A stretch of DNA of 64,000 nt from Minicystis rosea (GTDB lineage Bacteria > Myxococcota_A > Polyangia > Polyangiales > Polyangiaceae), in assembly GCA_001931535.1 (NCBI GenBank), contig CP016211.1, positions 15,701,501-15,765,500 on the forward strand. Direction: 5' to 3'. Of this stretch, positions 7,145 through 16,277 are shown piece by piece. The first letter of the stretch is position 1. Every line of letters starts with the position of its first letter. The notes beneath the pieces were generated by a model that did not search any database, was not told where the DNA came from, and saw only the letters and a program-made list of their open reading frames with translations. The position numbers were made by a program, and so were the translations under genes.

Positions 7145-10100
7145 CTACGGCGCGAGCAGCCGCAGCCGGAGCAGCGTCGGCGCCACGAGCGTGGTCGACT
7201 CGGTGTCGCCGCTCTGCGTGAGCCGCGTCAGGATGGAGCTGATGGTGCTCTCGAGCCGGTTCGCGCGCGAGAGCACGGAGGCGTCGATGGCGGTGATGGG
7301 GTTCGTGCTCGACGGGTGGAGCGCGAAGAAGCGGTACGCGTCTTGGACGTCGTCGACCACATCGTCGTCGCTCCCCAGGTCGCGCCCAGTGAGCACCGCC
7401 TCCGAGCCGTAGAGCGCTTCGCGCAGCGCCTCGTTGTTCTCCAGCGAGAGCGGGAGGCCCATGGCCACGTACGACTCCCACATGAGCTTCGACCCCGAGA
7501 GCCGATTGGCCGCGAGCGAGAGGCCGTCACCGGCCTGCGTCATCCGCGCCGCGACCTCGTCGTAGAAATCGGACTGCAGGTCGGTGAGGTCCGCCGACAC
7601 CGCCGCCCGCACCGTGTTGCGCGCCGCCTGGCCCGAGAAGGTCTTCGTCGAGTCGGGCGCGGTGATCGACGACCAGTTGTCGGCGAGGAGCGGGTACGGG
7701 CTCCAGAACGTGTCCGGATTGAACGGAGGATCGATGTTCCACACGAAGTGCGTCCGCTCGATGGTCGAGTTGAAGCGGTGCGTGTAGATCGTCGTCCCGT
7801 TGAAGCGCACGTTCACGTCCGCGTAGAGCCGGAAGGTCCAGCTCGTACCCCAGGGGGTCGACGCGGAGCTGTACCAAGTCCAGTGGCCGTCGATGCAGGC
7901 GTCGAGCGTGCCGAGCCCGCGGTTGCCGGCGACCATGAAGGGCACGAGCTCGTCGTGCGACCAGCGGTTCATGGCGAGCGGCAGCCTGTCGACGCCCGGG
8001 TTGAAGACGCCTCCGCTGCAGCGCGGGAGGTCACGGGACGCGGAGAGGTAGTGCTGGGTCGGCCGCTGATCGGGGCCGCTCCACAGGTCCACGCCGAACA
8101 GGTTGCGGGCCGGGCTCGCCTCGAAGGCCTGCTCCGCCTGATTGATCTGCGTCTTCAGGTCCGCCCAGCGCGCGCGGTAGTGGGCCGCGAGCCCCTGGAA
8201 CAGCGCCGGCTGCTCGATCTGCGCGAGCCCCGCCTGCAGCGCCGCCCCCGCCGTCGCGAGGGCGTCGCGGTGCGAAGACGAGACCAGCGCCGCGTGCGCG
8301 GGCCACTCCTCGGCGAGCTGGCTGTAGGCCTCGGCGCCCACCATCCAGTCGAGCGGGTTGCGCAGCCGATCGTTGGCGAGCGACGGCAGGCCGAGCTTGG
8401 TGCTGGGCAGCGTGCGCAGGTAGTTGATGTTGAACGCAAGGGGGTAGTCCGTGAGCTCGGTGAGCAATGCGTCGTCCGAGTCGGCCCGCTGCTCCGGCCC
8501 CGCGCTGAGCGAGTCGCGCGCGTAGAAGTTCGACCACACGTAGAAGTCGTTCTCCGCGTCGAGGTAGTTGGGGCTGAAGGGCATGGGGAAGCTCGGGTCG
8601 AGCACCTTCTCGCGCCAGCCCAGCGCGCCGCTGACCGTGTCGATGAAGGGCCGCCGGGCGATGGCGTCGAGGAACGCGTAGATGTGCCGGTCGAGCCGGT
8701 TCAGGTCGCCCTGGAAGCTGAACAGCGCCTCCTGCAGCTCGGTGACGTTCCCGTTCACGGTGCCGAGGCTCCAGTTCACCAGCCCGAACTGGCGCGTCAT
8801 CTCGCCGTAGACGAGGTTCAGGTTGCGGTCGATCCGGTCGAACCGCCCGCGCATCTCGTCGCGCACGTCCACGACCAGGTCCTTCAGCGCGTTCACCTTG
8901 GCGAGGATCACCTGCTCCGTCGGAGGCTGCTGCGGGCCCTTGTTGAAGAGCGAGAGGATCTTGATCACCACCCCGACCATCTCTCCGGTGAAGATCGCGC
9001 CGCTCACGATGTTGAGCCCCACGGCCCCGAGGTCGAGGATGCCCGCGACCTTGCTCGCCGCCTTCACCGCGCTCTCGGAGTACTTCTGGATGCCGTCGAT
9101 CGCGGTCTCGAGCGCCTTCGAGAAGGTCTCGATGTCCTTGGCGAACGACGGATCGTTGCTCCGCTTCGCCAGCTCCGCGGCCAGATCCATGGCGCCGGTG
9201 ACGCCCTCCTTGGCGTCCTTCAGGGTGCTCTTCAACTCCTGATTGCGCGCCTCCGCCTTCTGGATCGCGGCCTTGAGCTGGTCGAGCGTCACCTGCTCGG
9301 CGGCCATCGCCGCGGGCTCGGCCGAGCTCTGCGCGAACGCGCGCGCGTCGCGGTAGGCCTGCTCGGCTGCGTTGAGCTCGAAGAGGTTCGCGGCGTAGGC
9401 GGAGGCGACCGACACCCCGCGCGTCGACGCCGTGTCCACGAGGGCGCGTAGATCGGCCGCCGTGCTGCTGATGCTGCCGTCCGCCTCGAGGTGCGCGAGG
9501 ATGAAGGTCTTGAGCGGCTCCACCGGGTAGACCGCGAGCACCTGCGTCGCCGACTGGGTGGTGAGCACGCCGAGCGTGGTGCCGATGACGCCGCCGTCGA
9601 TCGCGCCGGCGAGCGCGGGGCTCACCGCGGCCTCCTCGCGGAGCTTGCGCCACGCCGCGGCGATGAAGACCTCGGCCTCGGCGTAGCGATCCGCCTGCCT
9701 GGGGATGGACGCGAGGCGGCGCTCCTGGTCGAGGCCCGTCCGCATGCTCGCGAGGAGCTCCCGGGCGTAGGCGCGCAGCGCGGCGCCGGCCGGGGTCGAG
9801 GAGGCGAGGGACGGCTCGGCCTTGGCGATCATCCGCACCATGCGGTTGACCATGTGGCCGCTGCCGTCCTGCGCCGCGGGCACGCTGTAGCTGTCGAGCG
9901 CCGAGGCGATGGTGGTGATGCCGGCGGAGATCTGGGCAGCGGTGAGCGCCGGGTTGTCGTGCCCGAGGTGATAGGCCGCCCCCGCGAGGACGTGCAGCCG
10001 CGCGTCCTTCTTCGCCATCCCGGCCGCGGCGTAGACCCGGCCGAGCACCTCGGTCTGCGAGATCTGCAGGGGATGGCGGCAGTCCGTGCAAGTGAAGGGC

Positions 10101-10981
10101 GCGTCGTAGACGGGCGCCCCGGCGTTGCCGGCGGCGAGCCACTGCGCCGCGGCCTGCGCCTGCACCTGGGCGAGGGGCGCTCCCACGGCCCCTTGCGCGG
10201 CGCCGTCGAAGCCCGCGCCGCAGTCCGCTTCGGGGGCGCTGCCGTGGCTCGCGTCGCGGCACTCGCGAAGGAGCGGTCCGGCGCTCGTGCTCGAGCAGGG
10301 CCCGATCATGGTCCCGCACTGCGCGCCCGTCCCCCAGTTGTACACGGTGATCCGACCCACCACGTGGTCCACGCCGAAATCGGGGTGGCGGCAGGTCGCG
10401 TAGTTCACGCAGGCCGGCGCGCAGGGGGCGGTGACCGTCCCGCACTGCGGCCCGGTCCCCGTCGCGTCGACGGGGTGGTTCTGGTACGTGATGTGGCAGG
10501 TCGTCGACTGGATGCCGGAGCCCGCCGCGGCCAGGCTCGGAGCGCCGGAGCCCTTCTGGAGCGACTGCTCGCCGCCCCCGCCGATCGTGTACGTATAGGT
10601 GACTCCGGCGCGATCGGCCGGCGAGAGCGTCGCTAGGTGCGCCTGCGCGGCGTCGTCGCAGGTGTCGTTCTCCGACGCGAGGACCACCGTCTCCGCGTAG
10701 GTGCCGCGCGTGGTGCCGAAATCCGGGTGCGCGCAGGTCGCGTACGTCGTGCACGCCACGGGCCCCTGTTCCACGCCGCAGGCCGCGGTCCGCGCCCGCG
10801 CGTAGCACGCGAGGCTGTACGAGAAGGCGCCCGCGCAGACCTTCTGACCGCTCTCGATCTCGTCGCTCGAGCACGACAGCGCGGCCGCCGCCTCGGCGGG
10901 CGCCGTCTCCGGGGGCTCGTCCGATGCGGCGCTGCACGCGGTGAGCGAAGCGATGATCGTCAGTACCGAGAACCGTCTCAT
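7145..10981 (-). CDS. Large unknown lipoprotein (1278 residues) with Cys-rich N-terminus and helical membrane-active-looking core
   Basis: The start at ATG 10981 follows AAGGAG and gives a lipoprotein signal (RRFSVLTIIASLTAC, Cys about residue 16). The N-terminal ~280 residues hold two related Cys-rich units, each with a YATCxHPDFG motif and a paired CGT...PC stretch. A helical region follows, with a long amphipathic part, then a hydrophobic segment (LDLGAVGLNIVSGAIFTGEM) and a coiled-coil-like run (RDEMRGRFDRIDRNLNLVYG). That layout recalls helical pore-forming toxins or membrane-fusing proteins, but I cannot name a family. The C-terminal 400 residues are rich in Trp and Tyr. An 87-base piece of this gene is copied at 54236-54322. 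It stands alone between its neighbours. Role unknown; outer-membrane or surface location is inferred from the lipobox. Confidence 0.85.
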   Translation of the reverse strand: MRRFSVLTIIASLTACSAASDEPPETAPAEAAAALSCSSDEIESGQKVCAGAFSYSLACYARARTAACGVEQGPVACTTYATCAHPDFGTTRGTYAETVVLASENDTCDDAAQAHLATLSPADRAGVTYTYTIGGGGEQSLQKGSGAPSLAAAGSGIQSTTCHITYQNHPVDATGTGPQCGTVTAPCAPACVNYATCRHPDFGVDHVVGRITVYNWGTGAQCGTMIGPCSSTSAGPLLRECRDASHGSAPEADCGAGFDGAAQGAVGAPLAQVQAQAAAQWLAAGNAGAPVYDAPFTCTDCRHPLQISQTEVLGRVYAAAGMAKKDARLHVLAGAAYHLGHDNPALTAAQISAGITTIASALDSYSVPAAQDGSGHMVNRMVRMIAKAEPSLASSTPAGAALRAYARELLASMRTGLDQERRLASIPRQADRYAEAEVFIAAAWRKLREEAAVSPALAGAIDGGVIGTTLGVLTTQSATQVLAVYPVEPLKTFILAHLEADGSISSTAADLRALVDTASTRGVSVASAYAANLFELNAAEQAYRDARAFAQSSAEPAAMAAEQVTLDQLKAAIQKAEARNQELKSTLKDAKEGVTGAMDLAAELAKRSNDPSFAKDIETFSKALETAIDGIQKYSESAVKAASKVAGILDLGAVGLNIVSGAIFTGEMVGVVIKILSLFNKGPQQPPTEQVILAKVNALKDLVVDVRDEMRGRFDRIDRNLNLVYGEMTRQFGLVNWSLGTVNGNVTELQEALFSFQGDLNRLDRHIYAFLDAIARRPFIDTVSGALGWREKVLDPSFPMPFSPNYLDAENDFYVWSNFYARDSLSAGPEQRADSDDALLTELTDYPLAFNINYLRTLPSTKLGLPSLANDRLRNPLDWMVGAEAYSQLAEEWPAHAALVSSSHRDALATAGAALQAGLAQIEQPALFQGLAAHYRARWADLKTQINQAEQAFEASPARNLFGVDLWSGPDQRPTQHYLSASRDLPRCSGGVFNPGVDRLPLAMNRWSHDELVPFMVAGNRGLGTLDACIDGHWTWYSSASTPWGTSWTFRLYADVNVRFNGTTIYTHRFNSTIERTHFVWNIDPPFNPDTFWSPYPLLADNWSSITAPDSTKTFSGQAARNTVRAAVSADLTDLQSDFYDEVAARMTQAGDGLSLAANRLSGSKLMWESYVAMGLPLSLENNEALREALYGSEAVLTGRDLGSDDDVVDDVQDAYRFFALHPSSTNPITAIDASVLSRANRLESTISSILTRLTQSGDTESTTLVAPTLLRLRLLAP

Positions 10982-11223
10982 GAGAAGCTCCTTCGAAAGG
11001 GGCGCGAAGGAGCGAGCGCTCACGCCGTCGCCATGCGGCGCAGCGGCCTCTCTCCGCGCGATGCGTGGGCCGGTTAGCAAGCCGTGCACCACGCGGCGCG
11101 GCGCGCGCGGCGAGCGGCTCCCCCGGCGCCCGCTCGTGCCCATCTCGCACGAGTCGTGCGAGAACGGCACGACTCGTCAGCCATCGGAGCTGTGTTGGCC
11201 ACCGGCGTCGCTAGGCTCCGGCC

Positions 11224-11460
11224 ATGGCGAACGACGAGGAAGACCGGCTGGTACCGAACGACCCGGAGTCCGAGGCTTGTTTCGAGGCGCTCAAGGAGCG
11301 GCTCGCCGAGGAGCTCGGGGCGCGCGTCGCCTTTGGCGACGACCCACGCACCCCTGAAGGATGCGATGTGCTCTCGGGGCTCATCGCCGATGTGCTGCTC
11401 GACTTCTTCGTCGTCCGGGAGCGGAAGGAGCCGCGCTATCGCGGGCGCGCGCCGCGCTGA
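11224..11460 (+). CDS. Small acidic hypothetical protein (78 residues)
   Basis: ATG 11224 opens a frame with consistent G/C third positions and a plausible soluble protein: an acidic N-terminus, LKERLAEELGARVAFGDDP, a hydrophobic helix (IADVLLDFFVV) and a basic tail. No clear ribosome site precedes it. After its TGA the same frame stays protein-like to about 11560 (VTGVPRIFGTANTVIGIAPI), which might be the remains of a longer or adjacent gene. No family recognised. Confidence 0.6.
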   Translation: MANDEEDRLVPNDPESEACFEALKERLAEELGARVAFGDDPRTPEGCDVLSGLIADVLLDFFVVRERKEPRYRGRAPR

Positions 11461-11646
11461 CAGCTCTCTCTCGTCACCGGAGTCCCGCGGATCTTCGGCA
11501 CCGCCAACACCGTGATCGGCATCGCGCCTATCGACGCGATCAAGCTCCGTCGTCCGAGGCCCAAGGGGCATCGAGTGAGACGACCAGCGTCCGGACAACC
11601 GACGTCGTCACGTGCTGGGAGGCGCGGCACACGCCGCGCGGAGACG

Positions 11647-12534
11647 TCACCGGGGCGCGCTCGAGAGCACCGTCGTGCGTCCGCGGGCGAAGCCGGCGAT
11701 GTAGAGGTGCGTCGCGTCGGTCGCGATGAACCCCGTCAGGTCGTACGTCGTCTTGTCGTCCGGCAGCGAGAGCGAGCGGCGCACGTGGTTGTCCTCTTTG
11801 ACCTGGGTGAGCTTCCACGCGACCACGCGCACCCAGCCCGCGCCCTCGCGCAGGTAGATGCCGGCCTCGCCGAGATACCAGTCGTGAGCACCGGACGCGT
11901 GCAGCATCGCCTTGTCGAACGTCGGCTCCGGCGCGGCGCCGTCGAGGCGGGGCTCAGGCGCGCGGCTGGGGCTCGGCAGCGACTCCCACTTCTTCTCGGC
12001 CACGTTCCAATGAAATTGAACCGTCTCCCAGGAGGTGTTGCCGTAGTTGGTCGACCAGGCGTCGATCTCCGGCCAGCGTCCCGTCACCCGGAACACATCC
12101 TGATCCGGCCACAGGCCCGATTGCAGCTCGGGAGCCGCTTTCAGCGCGCCGTCGCGCAGCTCGAAGAACTCGTTGCGATACGAGCCGCCCGGCTGCGTCC
12201 ACGTCGACCCGCCGGAGGTGAACCGAACCGGCGCCGACGCGCGCGTGCCCACGAACAAGACGCGGCCCTCGACCGCGAGCAACTCCAGCCGGCCTTTCGC
12301 CTCGGTGAGCTTCTGAAACGAGAGCGAGTCCTTCGGGGTCGCAGGCGGCGGCGGTGGCAACTGCGGCGCTGCGCTGCTCGTCGCCGCGCCGGCGGTCGGC
12401 GCGGGCGCGCTCGCGACGGGCGTCGTCGTCGATGAGGTGGTGGGGGCGTGCGGCGCTCGCTCCGGTGCAGTCCCACAAGCAGCGAGCATCGCGACGAGCA
12501 ACGGCAGCCCGCATCGTGGATCGGAAGGAGCCAT
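11647..12534 (-). CDS. Lipoprotein of unknown function (295 residues)
   Basis: The frame is open to 12753, but ATG 12534 begins a clear lipoprotein signal (CGLPLLVAMLAACG; lipobox LAAC) and has AAGGAG just upstream. A Thr/Ala/Pro-rich linker (about residues 25-65) follows the Cys, then a domain rich in Trp and beta-strand-like sequence (WPEIDAWSTNYGNTSWETVQ; FIATDATHLYIAGFARG). The repeated short strand pattern suggests a small beta-propeller. It is likely anchored in the outer membrane. No neighbour shares its strand closely. Confidence 0.75.
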   Translation of the reverse strand: MAPSDPRCGLPLLVAMLAACGTAPERAPHAPTTSSTTTPVASAPAPTAGAATSSAAPQLPPPPPATPKDSLSFQKLTEAKGRLELLAVEGRVLFVGTRASAPVRFTSGGSTWTQPGGSYRNEFFELRDGALKAAPELQSGLWPDQDVFRVTGRWPEIDAWSTNYGNTSWETVQFHWNVAEKKWESLPSPSRAPEPRLDGAAPEPTFDKAMLHASGAHDWYLGEAGIYLREGAGWVRVVAWKLTQVKEDNHVRRSLSLPDDKTTYDLTGFIATDATHLYIAGFARGRTTVLSSAPR

Positions 12535-12845
12535 GCGAAAGCCTCGCGTTCGTGCAGGGGGCGCAAGCACCGCCTCACGGTACGACAAGTACGCTGGCCC
12601 ATCCGCGGGGATCATCGACGAAATGGGAGCCGGAGGTCGGCGGCCGTGGTGGAAAGGCTCGACGACCACCCATCGGGCCCGGACCTGGGTTTTGCAGGCC
12701 TGGGAACGTGTGGCGGGCGGTGCGCCACACGTTGACGGCTCCGCCAAGAGCATCGTGGAGGCGTGGGAGCGCCGACCCCCGAGAACGGCTCGTCGCGCGC
12801 CCTCTCCGGGCTCCCCGGCGCCGTGATGCGCCTACCCGCCGTCTA

Positions 12846-12940
12846 CTACAGCCTCGTTACTTCCTCGTCATTACCTCGTTACAGCCTCGTTCATGCCTCG
12901 TTGCAAACGAGCTTGTAAGGTGTCAGTAACGAAGCTGTAG
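12846..12940 (+). repeat. Five 11-bp phased CCTCGT repeats plus inverted copy upstream of a small gene
   Basis: CCTCGT begins at 12852, 12863, 12874, 12885 and 12896, exactly 11 bases apart, each followed by T/C-T/A variants. The block CTACAGCCTCGTTACT (12846-12861) recurs inverted at 12925-12940 with one mismatch, and CTCGTT-GCA-AACGAG (12897-12911) is a perfect inverted repeat. One helical-turn spacing just before a gene suggests a multi-site operator; a simple minisatellite is the alternative. The rest of the gap 12535-12967 shows no gene. Confidence 0.6.
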
Positions 12941-12967
12941 TATTCTCCGATCGAAGGAGGAGGGTTC

Positions 12968-13408
12968 ATGGCCAAGGTCCTCCCCAGCGCCGGCTTCGCG
13001 CTCAGCGGCGCCGTCTCTGGGCTCGTCTTCTGTCACCGAGGGCTCGTGGCGAAGATTCGCAACGATGTCGTGCTTCACGGTGTGTCGGGGATGATTGGCA
13101 AGCAGCTCGTCGTTCGGCTTGGCCAGGACGGGCGTGGAAACCGACGAGCTGCGGTGTCCCTCTGCGCGTCGGTGCGCTTCCATCGAATCCAAGACGGTGC
13201 TTGGGCTCATCGGCAAGATTCGATATCTCGACCTGAAGCCCAGCTCGTGACGACGATGGGCCTCGATGAGGCAAAGGGGCCTGAGGGCTACCGCTCTCGG
13301 GCCTTCGCTTTGGTGCACGGGTGGAGATCGCGGTGCATACCCCTCATCGGGTCACGAGGTTTTGCCAGAAGCGCTCGAGGCTCTCGTCTCCACCGAACAG
13401 CGTGGTGA
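12968..13408 (+). CDS. Small hypothetical protein, C-terminal part doubtful
   Basis: An excellent ribosome site (GAAGGAGGAGGG, 6 bases before) and the phased repeats upstream support the ATG at 12968. The first ~75 residues look like real protein (SAGFALSGAVSGLVFCHRGL, then KIRNDVVLHGVSGMIGKQ). After about residue 80 the composition becomes erratic, and the frame overlaps the convergent gene ending at 13344 by 65 bases, so the tail may be frameshifted or non-coding. No family recognised. Confidence 0.4.
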   Translation: MAKVLPSAGFALSGAVSGLVFCHRGLVAKIRNDVVLHGVSGMIGKQLVVRLGQDGRGNRRAAVSLCASVRFHRIQDGAWAHRQDSISRPEAQLVTTMGLDEAKGPEGYRSRAFALVHGWRSRCIPLIGSRGFARSARGSRLHRTAW

Positions 13409-14357
13409 AGATCGTCGAGTCCGCGAGGACGATGTCGCCGGCGCGCGGGCCGCTCGGCGGCATCCAGAGGAACATGTTGAATTCCGTGTTTCCTGCCTCG
13501 GTGAACGGGTGCGGGCGCGACCGGTCGATTGGCTGCCGGGCCAGCACGTGAATGGCGCTCGCGTCATCCGTCGTCACCGCGTAGTGCGGCAGGTGCGGGT
13601 GGAAGTTGAACGTCGTCACGCCCTCGAGCCACCCGCGCGTATCCAGATCGCGCGCGATGGTCAGCGGGCGTAGCTGGGTCCCCTGAATCGTCGCCGGCCG
13701 GAGGCCATAGCGGTTCTCGACCGGGACCCCGAGCCCCTTCATCAGCGAGCGCGTGTAGCGACCGAAGCGCTGCTGGCGAGGGACGAGGGGATCGCCGTGG
13801 TGCGCGTATTCCATCGCGCGTACTTCCCACTCGGGAGTCGCGCCCACGTCGTGGTGCGGGCCGAGCAAAAGGCAGGTGCCTTCGCGGGCCACGAACCGTT
13901 GGAGCGCCTCGATCTCTTCGGGGCTCGCGTCCTGCTCGGTCACCATGTGATCCAGGCCGAACACCATCAGCGTGTCCGTGTCCGCGAGCACGCGCTCGTC
14001 GAGCGGCAGCTTCTGCCCGGCCTGGTCGACGCGCTGGTACACCGCCACGGGGTGGCCGGTGATCTCGCCCGCCATCTCCTGAAACCGAACGAGGGAGAGG
14101 TGGAAGAGCTCGAGTGTCCCGGCGATCCCCTGGAGAAACATCTTCTCGGAGAACTCGACCGTCTCGTACTTGGGCCACGCGACCCTGCGCACCTCCGTGA
14201 TCGTGGAGAAGCGATTGTCCAAGGTCGTCGGATCGCGGTTGGCTTCCCAGGGGTAGCTCCAGCTCCAATAGACGCTGACCCGCCGTCGTCCAGGCGTGTA
14301 CTTCCGCGGGACGTGAACCTGATTGTACGTTCGAGCGCCGCTTTCGGTGGGCGTCAT
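13344..14357 (-). CDS. Unknown protein with class I glutamine-amidotransferase-like region, last gene of DyP operon
   Basis: A 337-residue protein with a textbook AAGGAGG 5-6 bases before the ATG. It starts 10 bases after the peroxidase gene stops. The central part (LMVFGLDHMVTEQDASPEEI, then LQRFVAREGTCLLLGPHHD, about residues 130-170) resembles the strand-helix-strand pattern of ThuA/amidotransferase-like folds that convert a flat sheet into a 'how do we display wealth' flavodoxin-like core; no catalytic Cys is obvious. The protein is His-rich (HPHLPHYAVTTDD). There is no signal peptide. The operon suggests work on the same substrate as the DyP peroxidase. Exact function unknown. Confidence 0.8.
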   Translation of the reverse strand: MTPTESGARTYNQVHVPRKYTPGRRRVSVYWSWSYPWEANRDPTTLDNRFSTITEVRRVAWPKYETVEFSEKMFLQGIAGTLELFHLSLVRFQEMAGEITGHPVAVYQRVDQAGQKLPLDERVLADTDTLMVFGLDHMVTEQDASPEEIEALQRFVAREGTCLLLGPHHDVGATPEWEVRAMEYAHHGDPLVPRQQRFGRYTRSLMKGLGVPVENRYGLRPATIQGTQLRPLTIARDLDTRGWLEGVTTFNFHPHLPHYAVTTDDASAIHVLARQPIDRSRPHPFTEAGNTEFNMFLWMPPSGPRAGDIVLADSTIFTTLFGGDESLERFWQNLVTR

Positions 14358-14367
14358 GGAACCTCCT

Positions 14368-15690
14368 TCATGGGGTGGAGGATCGATCGGGGCTCGCGAG
14401 GAATCGCAGCGCGCGGAGGCCGGGCACGAAGAAGTAGGCGCCTCCTCGCAGCGTGGTGAACGCGGGCAGCCCCTCGATCCTTCTTCGGATCGGCCGTCGA
14501 GGGATCGTCATGTCGAAGGTGCCGTCTTGGGTGCCGATGATCGGGTCGCGCTCGTTCCCGAGATCCTTGAACGTCGGATCGTTCACCCAGACGTTCATCG
14601 TGAACTCGAATTGGCGGACCAGGCTCGCGCACCCGAGGAAGGCGGCGATCCCTCGCTCCACGCCGTCATCGGGCGCGCCTTCGGGGAGAGGCGGGCCGTA
14701 CGTGCCGCCGCGCCGGATCATCCTGCGGCGCTCCACGTTGTCCGCCGTGTCCCGCGGGTTCATGCGCCGGATGTGCGCGCCGACCGGGCAGGCGTACCCG
14801 TACGGGTCCATCTTCCCGTAGTCGAAGTCGTTCGTGCGCTCCATGTCGGTGGCAAGCTCCGGGTCGTCCCGCTCGCGCGCGAGGACGAGCGGCGCACCGC
14901 TGCGCCACCGGCCCATCAGCTTCGCGGCGAGGAGCTCTTGCTGTTCCGGCGTCCGCCCGTCTCGCTGGAGGAGCTCGCGAAAGACGGTGACGTGCTCTTC
15001 GAAGCGAACGTACGCGAGGTAGCTGCCGTTTCTCGACAGCACCTCGGGCTCGGGCAACGGGGCGACCGTCCCGCTCTCGTCGGCGTATCCGAGGAAGAAT
15101 TCGCCGGCCTTGATGGGACGACCCGAGCCAGGCTGCGGCGCGACCCCGGTCCCCTCGATCGGCACCACGGAGAGCCGATCGCGGTAGCCGAAGTGCTCGC
15201 GAGGCTCCGGCGCGATCGCCTCGAGATCCAGGCTGGAGAGGACGCGCACGCCGGGGATCCCGGAGCGCAGGCGAGCGTGTTCCTCTCCACACCGATCGCG
15301 CTCCGCGACGTCGCGCGCGAAGAGCACGACGAGGGCGTGGAGCGCCGGATCGGCGAGCCCGCCGTCCCAGTGATCCGGGTGGTTTTGGCCCGTCGCGCCG
15401 ATGGTCTCCGCGCGCGCCGCCATGCCCGCGCGGAACTCCTCGGGGAACGTCGCGAGCGACGCCTCGTCCACCCCGAGCGCCCGTAGACCGCTCCAGGTGA
15501 ACGCGAGCGTGACCCAATGGGCGCGCCCGGGAGAGGCACGCAACACGGCACACGAGACGACGTCATTCATCATCTCCGCAAGCCACGCTCGGCCGGCGGC
15601 CGGATGCTCGAAGCTCAGGAAGTCGTATCGGCCTGCCAGGCCGGGTGTCCGCTCCAGCAGGAAGTGCTGGATGTCGTTCAACTCCAACAT
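14368..15690 (-). CDS. DyP-type heme peroxidase
   Basis: A 440-residue protein with DyP family hallmarks: CPVGAHIRRMNPRD, carrying the proximal heme His306, and an FGYRD segment with the conserved Asp171 in the position of the GxxDG motif. The second Gly of that motif is Arg here (GYRDR), a variation worth noting. The C-terminal half contains the usual QFEFTMNVW-type strand and a second ferredoxin-like fold. There is no Tat or Sec signal, so it is likely cytoplasmic or a cargo protein. It is the third gene of a four-gene operon (16721 down to 13344) with gaps of 10-20 bases. It probably oxidises an aromatic or phenolic substrate with hydrogen peroxide. Confidence 0.92.
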   Translation of the reverse strand: MLELNDIQHFLLERTPGLAGRYDFLSFEHPAAGRAWLAEMMNDVVSCAVLRASPGRAHWVTLAFTWSGLRALGVDEASLATFPEEFRAGMAARAETIGATGQNHPDHWDGGLADPALHALVVLFARDVAERDRCGEEHARLRSGIPGVRVLSSLDLEAIAPEPREHFGYRDRLSVVPIEGTGVAPQPGSGRPIKAGEFFLGYADESGTVAPLPEPEVLSRNGSYLAYVRFEEHVTVFRELLQRDGRTPEQQELLAAKLMGRWRSGAPLVLARERDDPELATDMERTNDFDYGKMDPYGYACPVGAHIRRMNPRDTADNVERRRMIRRGGTYGPPLPEGAPDDGVERGIAAFLGCASLVRQFEFTMNVWVNDPTFKDLGNERDPIIGTQDGTFDMTIPRRPIRRRIEGLPAFTTLRGGAYFFVPGLRALRFLASPDRSSTP

Positions 15691-15702
15691 GGTGCGTCGC
15701 TT

Positions 15703-16257
15703 CTATTGCATCTTGTCGAGCATCTCCGCGAAGGCGCTCTTCACCGAAAGGGCCTTCTTGATCTCGACGGCGGTGACGCCCGGATACTCGCCGTACTCGA
15801 GAAAGCTCGGACACTGGTGCTCGCGGAGGAAGGCGATGAACGCCGGCACGTTCGTCCTCCAGTCGCGCGGAAAGCCCTCGAGCTTCTCGAAGATCGTGTT
15901 GATGCCCGTCTTGGTGAAGAGGGCGACCGCATCCTCGGTGTACTTGTCGAAGTCCGTGTCGAAGATGCCCTGGTACATGAAGTACGTGTCGCGACCGATG
16001 TCGAAGAGCACCCACCTCAGGTAGTGGAGCTGGAGCGGCGCGAGCACGTCCGGGTTGGCCTCCACCGCCTTCTCGATCCGCTTGCCGTACTCGCGGATCT
16101 CCGCCTCGGTTCCCGGGAGGATCTTCGCGATGATCGTGAAGCCGTGGCAGGCGGGCGTCCGCGGGAAGAGCGGACCGTAGCGGCCCTGCTCGAGCTTGAA
16201 ATAGCCTTCCTTCGGGATGGCCTGTGCGCGCGGGGTCTTCCAGTCGTCGTTCGCCAT
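15703..16257 (-). CDS. Unknown soluble protein encoded with the DyP peroxidase (184 residues)
   Basis: The ORF is open far upstream, but ATG 16257 begins the coherent protein and lies 20 bases after the previous gene. It opens NDDWKTPRAQAIPKEGYFKL and continues with a ferredoxin-like alternating strand/helix pattern (HGFTIIAKILPGTEAEIREY; FMYQGIFDTDFDKYTEDAVA). The shape resembles dimeric alpha/beta-barrel (EthD/ABM-like) proteins, which often accompany heme or monooxygenase enzymes. It stops 12 bases before the peroxidase starts. I infer a partner or accessory of the peroxidase. Confidence 0.8.
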   Translation of the reverse strand: MANDDWKTPRAQAIPKEGYFKLEQGRYGPLFPRTPACHGFTIIAKILPGTEAEIREYGKRIEKAVEANPDVLAPLQLHYLRWVLFDIGRDTYFMYQGIFDTDFDKYTEDAVALFTKTGINTIFEKLEGFPRDWRTNVPAFIAFLREHQCPSFLEYGEYPGVTAVEIKKALSVKSAFAEMLDKMQ

Positions 16258-16277
16258 GCGGGTTGGTTGTGCCGATG

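Noticed and set aside
7316..9451. 711-residue plus-strand frame
   Set aside because: Antisense shadow of the large lipoprotein gene, which has a lipobox and ribosome site.
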